DNA from: Mytilus trossulus
Taxonomy: Eukaryota; Mollusca; Bivalvia; Mytilida; Mytilidae
Direction of reading: 5' to 3'
Assembly: GCF_036588685.1 (NCBI RefSeq)
Contig: NC_086384.1
Span: 10,554,195 to 10,618,194, forward strand
Length of the DNA: 64,000 nucleotides
This document shows, one piece after another, positions 57,901-64,000 of the stretch (positions within the stretch are counted from its first letter, which is position 1; the number at the start of each line of letters is the position of its first letter). Under the pieces are notes generated by a model that saw only the letters and a list, made by a program, of their open reading frames with translations, made no database searches and was not told the DNA's origin. The position numbers and the translations under genes were made by a program.

Positions 57901-59672
57901 AGGGGATTGTAGTTACGACGTAAGGAACATATCCGATATCATTTGTGAAACGGTTATTCCATAACGGTCAACCAACTCGTGATGGCGTCCGTAAAATTTA
58001 CGAAGGGATGATATCAACTTCACCATTTGGAACACTTGGTTTGATAGCTTCCTTGTGAGCAGTAACCCTCTATCAAGAAACTCATGATAGGAAATGCAAG
58101 CACGGGAATATCGTTTCAATTGGGAGATATATACCCCGTATGCAGGTGCTGCTGGAATGTTGCTACTTAGAAATGGAAAGTTCACAATTGGAAAGCTGAA
58201 ATCATCTCTTTTGTCTTAAAGTTTTGTCTTCAACCGAACCTCATTGTCAATTTCTAGATGTAAGTCAAGATATGAAGCCGACTTAACTGTATCCGTAGTA
58301 TCCTTTATCTCCACGTCGATGGGATAGATGCGATCCACATAGTCACCAAATTTTGAATTGTTTAGTGAAAGAACGTCATCTATATAGCGGAAAGTAGAGT
58401 TAAAGGATATTGCTAACTTCTTATCTTTCTTCCTAAGAAGTTCCTGCATATCCTCTTTGGTAAGTGTCGTGAGGGTAACTTACTTTTAGAACTATTTTCG
58501 TTAATTTCTCAGTGAACAGCACCAACGAAAATGTCCATTATTTTTACAACTTATAAGTAACTAAAGTTGTTACAAATACAACTTATGTTGATAGTTGCAA
58601 TTTTATTTGGAATTAAAGCATTGCTTTGTCTACAAATGTTATACATTGGATATAGAACATGGCTTTGTTTACAAGTATAAAAAAGGAATGTGTGGTATGA
58701 TTGCCTATGCTGCTGCTGCACATAGATGATGGCTTTGGCAACAGTTTATTGACTGTGGACAAATATAGAATATGGCTTTGTTTGCAATCCAAAATAAGAG
58801 CGACTTATCAAATATATGGTTTTTTTTTCAAAAGTATACTTACATCCTCTCTTATCTGAAAAAAAAATGACATGAAGAAACGGCATATAAAAATGGCATA
58901 AAAAATCAATCTATTTATTTGAAGTATGAATTTTTCATATTAAGTTTCGGATAAAGCATGTAACACGGTTATTGTCCATGTGAAATGATAAATATTTAGA
59001 AAATTGCTTCGGTTCTTTTATATTCCTTTATCCTGTTGAAAAGGGATATTGATAAAATGTCGACATTTTATACACGCTGGCACGTAATTATAAACAGGTT
59101 GAAAAGTAAGTAGAACGAAAATATAGCAAGTCATCTAGTCGAACGAAGAAGTTGATTTGCGCAACCTTTTTGTGTGGCTGTATCAGGTCATGCTGTTTGA
59201 CCATGTGTCGTTCCTTGATATTTATTAAGCAAATGAAGATATGCAAATTGTAAAAATGAAAGGGGGCGAAATATACCAGGGTTGCATTTAAACTCATAAA
59301 AGGTATAATAAATTCACTCAATGAAAAACACATTTGAATAATTAGAATTAATGGTTTTACTTCAAAAAGTTTTTCCAGTTTATTCCTTAATATTATATGG
59401 ATTAAAAGAACGTACATATTTTTATATGTGTAGCATGCAATGTATATAAAAATTGCGAATGTGTCAAAGACGCAACAACCTTGCAAAAAGAGCAGAAAAC
59501 AAAACTGTTACACTATAGACAAATAAAAGGCATTTAAAACACTAATAACTACAAGGTTTTTTTTCATTATATGAATATCTACAGAAAAATACTTACCAGA
59601 TCCCACCAAGTCCTGGTTAAGACCTAAGGCTATATTAATCAATATTGCCCATATTGTCACACAACGCAACAT
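51929..59672 (-). CDS. Secreted EGF plus double-ShKT protein
   Basis: Exons: 59672-59597 (ATG), 58855-58844, 57036-57019, 55697-55659, 54901-54800, 54057-53878, 52668-52555, 52041-51959 (TAG), with AATAAA on the minus strand at 51934-51929. All junctions are phase 1: 624 nt, 207 aa. The three short exons (12, 18, 39 nt) are less certain; all are multiples of three, so the frame holds without them. The protein has a signal peptide (MLRCVTIWAILINIALG), an EGF at about 49-82, a Thr-rich linker, ShKT-1 at about 107-142, ShKT-2 at about 143-180 and a PTGWLH tail. It is secreted, with no enzyme domain or membrane segment. The tail relates it to the CBM2-ShKT gene downstream. The function is unknown. 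Confidence 0.78.
51959..52041 (-). CDS. EGF-ShKT gene last exon (PTGW.H tail)
   Basis: The acceptor atatgcag is followed by 83 coding nt: SLPDSKLQARTTEKSPTPTG, WLHVDG, TAG at 51961-51959. Length, phase and motif match the last exon at 44884-44966. A minus-strand AATAAA is 25 bp downstream. Confidence 0.78.
52555..52668 (-). CDS. EGF-ShKT gene, ShKT-2 exon
   Basis: A 114 nt phase 1-1 exon: PVATKKPCADNKYVQCQ, TVCSSILRKYCPVSCNLC. The acceptor is atatatag and the donor GTTTGT, the same donor sequence as the ShKT exon of the CBM2 gene. Confidence 0.85.
53878..54057 (-). CDS. EGF-ShKT gene, Thr linker and ShKT-1 exon
   Basis: A 180 nt phase 1-1 exon. A Thr/Ala-rich linker (TTATSIQEATLSTAG, TIATTTK) leads into six-Cys ShKT-1 (PCVDEPLINCQ, ICKSPFRGSCPLSCEMC). 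The acceptor is caaaag and the donor GTATGT. Confidence 0.85.
54800..54901 (-). CDS. EGF-ShKT gene, EGF exon
   Basis: A 102 nt phase 1-1 exon with six Cys: CSGNPCIHGQC, YHCVCYAGFSGTSC. The acceptor is ttgacaag and the donor GTAGGC. The frames that read across it on both strands are shadows. Confidence 0.85.
55659..55697 (-). CDS. Possible 39-nt linker exon
   Basis: It lies between cgccacag and GTAAGG, phase 1-1, encoding LINSIIKTDHKA. The acceptor has a poor pyrimidine tract. The correct phase on both sides and its position just before the EGF exon support it. Confidence 0.42.
56115..56270 (+). repeat. Penelope-type tail copy
   Basis: The sequence aacacgccgggtgccgtata, aaatgcttacccttccggag, gtagagttcgtgttgtttct parallels the tail at 4715 in the same orientation. 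Confidence 0.65.
56743..56991. mobile_element. 249-bp element with 'atacccccgc' inverted ends and internal octamer array
   Basis: Left end atacccccgc, right end gcgggggtat. Just inside the right end is a short array of ggactga(t/c) units (56933-56965). I recognise the interior (aaacaggaagttgtcaagtg) as an abundant mussel repeat. Confidence 0.75.
57019..57036 (-). CDS. Possible 18-nt micro-exon
   Basis: It lies between acatacag and GTAAGTAA, phase 1-1, adding six residues (LLHMGL-like). The acceptor tract is weaker than at the 12-nt exon. Confidence 0.35.
57612..58455 (-). mobile_element. Penelope-type retroelement fragment 3
   Basis: The best preserved of three. The minus strand reads FRYIDDVLSLNNSKFGDYVD then VEIKDTTDT, a break, and VNFPFLSSNIPAAPAYGVYI, RAC, GRHHELVDRYGITVSQM. 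The 3' tail starts at 57612 (gagggaccaaagataccaaa). The RT is cut off at about 58455, so upstream fingers and palm are absent. It lies in an intron of the EGF-ShKT gene. Confidence 0.78.
58844..58855 (-). CDS. Possible 12-nt micro-exon
   Basis: The exon between ttttttttcag and GTAAGTAT is only 12 nt, phase 1-1, and would add about four residues (DKRG). Both splice signals are strong, which is the only support. Confidence 0.4.
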
Positions 59673-59683
59673 GTTTTGTGAGT
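59597..59683 (-). CDS. EGF-ShKT gene exon 1 (signal peptide)
   Basis: The acceptor tatatag is followed by 11 5'UTR bases and ATG at 59672-59670. It encodes MLRCVTIWAILINIALGLNQ then DLVGS, with donor GTAAGT in phase 1. Confidence 0.78.
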
Positions 59684-59689
59684 CTATAT

Positions 59690-60190
59690 AAAAAAAAGAA
59701 AAAAATCAAAACAGTACTTTAGAAAGAATGAAAAATGAACATGAATTTGTTAAATATAAATATCATAGAAACAGCTAATCCTTTCTTCTTTTATCAAATG
59801 ATGTGAACATTGTCATGCAAATATAAAAGTTTAATTGTTCTTTATTCATTGTGCTAATTATCTCCTCGTGGTATTTATAATATTTTACTATAGGTTTCGA
59901 ACAATAATGCGAAACTCTCAAGAACCATAATCACATTGAAACATAGTTTATCTATCCTTCGTGCTACATGTAGTTATTTATAATAAAGTAGCTGTATTTT
60001 ACAAATAAAGGCAACAGTTGTATACCGATGTTCAAAACTCATAAATCAATTTAAAAAAAACAGATCCAGGTCTTAAACCAAAACCTTAAACAAAATGTCA
60101 TAATAATACAAAACTTTCAAAATGGAAACTGTCTTGAAACATATAGTGTATAACAGATATACGAAACGTTATCCGATTTAAGTTGTAACA
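59690..60190. other. Upstream region of the EGF-ShKT gene
   Basis: AT-rich sequence. The 5'UTR exon and promoter of the leftward gene are expected here, but I could not single them out. Confidence 0.4.
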
Positions 60191-60194
60191 CCAT

Positions 60195-60375
60195 AAGCAT
60201 TTTCATGGAAACAACATGAACATTTTTGTGGCAACACCATTAACATTCTTAAATTTGTGAAAACACCATTAGCTTCTATGTGAAAACACCATTAACTTCT
60301 ATGTGGAAACACCATTAACATTTTTGTGGAAACACCATTAATTTTTTTGTGAAAGCACCATTAAGACTTTTGGTA
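60195..60375. repeat. Minisatellite, unit about 29 bp (gtggaaacaccattaac...)
   Basis: At least six imperfect copies of tgtg(g/a)aaacaccattaac followed by a variable T-rich spacer. No coding content is seen. Confidence 0.85.
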
Positions 60376-60599
60376 AATTTGGTATCAACACAGCAAATGT
60401 GATTTTACAACATTGTAGCAGGAAAGAATATAGAGCCATGGTTGTAATTGAAAAATAAATAAGCAAATATATCTCGCTAGCATTCCATAGATTAGTACCT
60501 TATTTCACATTTTAATAAATTCATTGTACATCTGGTAATTTTAACTTTATAGGTATCATCCTTCGATATGCAGGTGCAGTTTTACGATTGTAAACTGCC

Positions 60600-61290
60600 T
60601 CAACACAAAATTACGAAATGGAGATTAAAATTGAGAACGGAAATGGGGAATTTGTCAAAGAGACAACAACCCGACCATAGAACAGACAACAGCAGAAGGT
60701 CACTTAAAGGTCTTTAATGCAGCAAGGAACTCCCGCACCCGGAGGTGTCCTTCAGCTGGTCCCTACACAAATATTTATACTAGTTCAATGGTAATAGACC
60801 TTATACTAAACTCCTAATTATACACAAGAAACTAAAATTAAAATCAAACAAGACTAACAAAGGCCAGAGGCTCCTGATTTGGGACAGGCGCAAAAATGCG
60901 GCGGGGTTAAACATGATTTTTTTAGATCTCAACCCTCCACCTATACCTCTAGGCAATGAAGGAAGGTAAACGCATAACAATACGCACAGTAAAATTAGGT
61001 TCAAGAGACGTCCGAGTCCGATTTCAGAAAAGGTAATAAAAGAAAATAAAAAATGACAATAATACATAAATAACAACAGACTACTATCATTTACTGACAT
61101 GCCAGCTCCAGACCTTAAAAGATTATGTCGTCATCATATGAATATCAGGCACAATCCCTCCCGTGTCATGCCAACAACTGGGTTGAAAATAAATGTGTTT
61201 AATTCCGATGCAAAGACCCTAAAAGTGAATCAATATTAAAATCAAAATATGCAATCTTTAATGACCTAACAAAAGTATCGTAACGATCTT
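60600..61290. repeat. Long dispersed repeat copy ('aaagagacaacaacccgacc' family)
   Basis: It runs from gaacggaaatggggaatttg through gcgcaaaaatgcggcggggt, ccagctccagacc and ccgtgtcatgccaacaactg to caatctttaatgacctaac. A shorter copy is at 9325-9460. I recognise it as abundant in mussels; no ORF is convincing. Confidence 0.75.
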
Positions 61291-61300
61291 TTAAATAAGA

Positions 61301-61735
61301 TTTGGATTTTACATATTTTGGCCACGAGCATCACCGAAGAGACATGTATTGTCGAAATGCGCATCTGGTGCAGAAAAATTGGGACCGTCAATGTTATCAC
61401 TTCCACTGGGTCGATGAATCTGCTGGTGAACTGCTAGTCCCCGAGGGTATCACCATCCCAGTAGCCAGTACTCCGGTACTGGCATGAAAAAACGGATTGT
61501 TTGTGTTATTAAATTTGCGGTTTCAAAATGTGACAAATTATTATAAATTAAGGAGTGTATCTCTCTAGTGCAAAGCTTTGTTTCCTTTCAAGGATTTGGC
61601 TATACGTTTTGGAACTTTTTGAATATAGTTTTTCATCTTTAATAAAAGCTTTGGATTTTACATATTTTGGCCACGAGCATCACTGAAGAGACATGTATTG
61701 TCGAAATGCGCATCTGGTGTAGAAAAATTGATTCA
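61301..61735. repeat. Directly repeated 80-bp block, 350 bp apart
   Basis: The block ggattttacatattttggcc ... gtcgaaatgcgcatctggtg ... gaaaaattg occurs at 61301-61381 and again at 61651-61731, almost identical. The first copy runs on into ctgctggtgaactgctagtc, related to the repeat at 23640. Confidence 0.8.
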
Positions 61736-62277
61736 AAATTCAAGGGCAGATATAGTATCAAAGCATATCCAATTGACATAGTTCTTTTGTTTATTGCTCC
61801 TAAAAAATGACCTATTAGAGTTTTAACATATGTGTTAGCATTCTATCTTTTTAAATGCCCATTTAATTAGGTGTGTTAATTTTTCTTAATTATAATATGA
61901 GGTAAATTGGTATATAGGATAGAGAAATCAAAACTGCATCCAATGACTATTAACTTTTTCTAACAAAGGAAACTTATTACAATAAGACCTTTATAAAAAC
62001 GGAAAGGGTATATGTGATTAAAAAAAATGTAAATTGTGAAATCATAAAAAAAAATATCGTAATGATTTACTAGTATTATTTGATATGCGTGAATATTGTG
62101 ACATAAATATTTCACGTGATCCCTGTCCAACCAGTGTAATTAAGAAACATGTAAACTGGTAAAACATGTGTAAGATAAAAAAAAAAAAGGAATAATGAAT
62201 AGACAATTTTCGCTTCAAAGAAATGCAGCTCCATTACTGTCCAGCTATTATCTCTTGAAAGGCATTCATGTGAAATT

Positions 62278-62688
62278 GTGCTGTACATAGTTTCTTACCG
62301 CTTTATGTCACTTGAAGTCCAACCTTGTGATACTCAAGATAAACTTAAGTTTAAAGATTATCATAAGTCATTGTTCACGATAATAAGGCAATATTTATGT
62401 GGTGCCGGCTTGACACGAATGATGAATCTAACACTGAAAGATGGATCTAATAACTATACTCAAATTAGGCTAGATCCAATTAGGAGTTCATTTTGTTACT
62501 TGGGTGTCATTTGCATTCGAAAAATGATTTTCATTCATATATTGACTTTATCCAAATATCCGACCTATTCCCATTTAGATTACAGACCACACGGTATTGA
62601 ATATGAACTTTGTAAAAAAGAACATATGGCAGGCACTTCGAAAAAAACTGTATCCTCTAGGAAAGAGTTGGTTTTTGTTTTCGTTTAG
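62278..62688 (+). other. Unassigned 136-codon open frame
   Basis: It is one of the longest open frames outside the LINE, but I recognise no domain and see no splice context or repeat homology. It could be a fragment of an unrecognised transposon or chance. Confidence 0.15.
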
Positions 62689-62780
62689 AGATAATACCAA
62701 GTATAAACATAGCTGACAAAACAGTTGTTTTAGATCGCTTGGACGTTATAAAGTAAAGAAAACGCACAAGAATACCAGAG

Positions 62781-62904
62781 CAATCTAATTAAAATTAAAT
62801 CCTATAATTACTCCCGTTCTGATATGTCGCACATCAAGGATCTAACCTTGATGCGCGACATATCAGAACAGGAACAATTAAACGAGGTAATTTTAATGAG
62901 ATTG
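62781..62904. mobile_element. Near-perfect 124-bp hairpin
   Basis: Two arms of about 59 bp pair around a 6-nt loop (atctaa). The inner stem is tgatatgtcgcacatcaagg / ccttgatgcgcgacatatca; pairing extends outward through ttctga/tcagaa to caatct.attaaaatt / aatttta.tgagattg. It is most likely a mini fold-back transposon; a precursor-RNA role is possible but unsupported. Confidence 0.75.
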
Positions 62905-62989
62905 AAACCAGATATTAAAAAATTGTTCATCTTTGCTTCCGTCATTTATGATACATCAAAGGCACATTATCATGGGTGAAAATATCTTG

Positions 62990-63120
62990 AAAGGACTTTA
63001 TATTGATACCAGGATTAAAATAATATGTTTACGTCTACAAAAGACTCACCAGTGACGCTCGAATAAAAGAAATTTTAAAAAGGCCAAATTAAGTACGAAG
63101 TTAGGGAGCATTGAGGACCA
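62990..63120 (-). repeat. Dispersed 'gacgcgcgtct' repeat, reverse copy
   Basis: It has ttgataccaggatta, acgtctacaaaagactcacc, agtgacgctcgaataaaaga and aaaggccaaattaagtacga, as at 42835-42965. Confidence 0.75.
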
Positions 63121-63504
63121 CACATTCAAAAGAGTTTTGCCAAATACAGCTAACGTAATCTATTCCTGAGGTAGAAAAGCCTTAGTATTTCAAAAATTCA
63201 AAAAACTTTGCATTCTCGAATGAAACATAATTATGGAACTATAAATCTACAATAAAAAGAACCTTACACTAAAGGGCGCTGAGAGTTTTGCTGTATATCA
63301 TTTATGAATGTGGAGCTTGTATGCAGACAGACCTATTCCAGCTAATGTTGAAAAGTATCCTATCATTGAAAGAATTAAAAACATGAACTAAATGTGTTAT
63401 GTTTTATCTAAAAAGCAAACAACAGTTTAACCAGAAGACCTGTATATATATTTCCAAGATGTCATAAACTTTTATCAACAAACGAGAGTTTATCAACTAC
63501 CAAT

Positions 63505-63622
63505 GGAAGACGGATTTATATAAGTTTTTTCAAACTTGTTTCAGAGTCCCATATTTGAACTTCGTGTAACATTGAAATATTTTATTGTAGCAATTTTTCA
63601 TCAATAAATACTGTTAAAACTA
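63505..63622 (+). mobile_element. LINE 3'-end fragment
   Basis: The sequence gaagacggatttatataagt ... gtttcagagtcccatatttg ... aataaatactgttaaaacta matches the last 115 bp of the LINE at 23261-23376 with scattered differences. It is a 5'-truncated insertion or a SINE using the LINE tail. Confidence 0.75.
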
Positions 63623-64000
63623 CATTTTGTAACTACAACATGTTTTTTACATTCCTACAACATCTGTTACCATCAAGCCAAATACCCTAGCTTTCCACTA
63701 GAGCGTCAACTAGAACATGGGTTGGACCATTTGTTCTTACGACTTACTCGTGTTGAGGCTATCTATAGTCGACTACACAATATAGATTTATCTCGTTGTC
63801 AAAGGACTTGGTAACCTATAATTGCTTTACTACCGCTCCATTTAAACTCTTGTGGCGTTACTCTATTATCTCTTGTCTCATTTACAATCGCACCGTATCT
63901 CCTCATTTGTATACAGAAAACGACACATCACAGATCAAAGATTCACGGAGGAGTATGAAATTGATCATGAATAAATTAATTCCAACTCACGCCACCAACG
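63623..64000. other. Right-hand end, nothing recognised
   Basis: No domain-bearing exon or clear repeat is seen in the last 380 bp. Confidence 0.4.

Noticed and set aside
59088-59486. 132-codon minus-strand frame with hydrophobic stretches
   Set aside because: AT-rich composition, no domain, and it lies in intron 1 of the EGF-ShKT gene on the same strand without usable phase-1 splice sites that I could see.
60801-61100. 99-codon minus-strand frame
   Set aside because: It falls entirely within the long dispersed repeat at 60600-61290, with no recognisable protein family.

Overview
The window reads as nuclear DNA from a bivalve mollusc, most likely a mussel (Mytilus or a close relative). It is AT-rich, its genes are split into small exons with GT...AG introns, and its encoded proteins are metazoan extracellular domains (EGF, immunoglobulin, ShKT, CBM2). 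It is saturated with short dispersed elements that I recognise from mussel genomes, such as the 'gacgaaacgcgcgtctggcg' family and the 'gacaacgccatggctaaaa...gacgggtgcc' family. No rRNA, CRISPR or operon structure is present. Exon models were built by hand from splice signals, reading phase and domain identity. No transcript or database evidence was available.

Layout: (1) 3.3-15.1 kb, minus strand: a secreted EGF-repeat gene. A signal-peptide exon and a Cys-containing exon are followed by EGF exons alternating with 24-60 nt His-rich micro-exons; all exon borders after exon 2 are phase 1. Its 3' end was not found. (2) 17.7-23.4 kb, plus strand: a decayed LINE with an ORF1 remnant and an ORF2 containing a hydrophobic leader, a 2A-like remnant, an endonuclease, a reverse transcriptase and a C-terminal Cys/His motif. 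(3) 24.2-30.9 kb, plus strand: a nine-exon gene for a secreted protein of about 429 aa with four Ig domains. It resembles the first four Ig domains of L1CAM/neuroglian and so has the architecture of insect hemolin. Its signal-peptide exon lies in a tandem triplicate with two dead copies. (4) 31-44 kb: mainly repeats (a long-TIR element in two copies, Penelope-type reverse-transcriptase relics, tandem duplications), plus a 55-codon ORF at 40.17 kb for a possible B-box plus transmembrane microprotein. (5) 44.9-48.9 kb, minus strand: a complete gene of about 364 aa, with a signal peptide, two CBM2-type carbohydrate-binding domains, Thr/Ser linkers, one ShKT domain and a short tail. (6) 52.0-59.7 kb, minus strand: a related gene of about 207 aa with a signal peptide, micro-exons, EGF, two ShKT domains and the same kind of last exon. 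(7) 59.7-64 kb: dispersed repeats, minisatellites, a hairpin element and a second LINE tail.

The three minus-strand genes all encode secreted modular proteins built from symmetrical phase-1 cassettes. Two share a homologous final exon of exactly 83 coding nucleotides (PTGW.H motif). This suggests local duplication and exon shuffling of an extracellular protein family with carbohydrate-binding and ShKT modules but no enzyme domain. The Ig gene lies on the opposite strand and looks unrelated to them.
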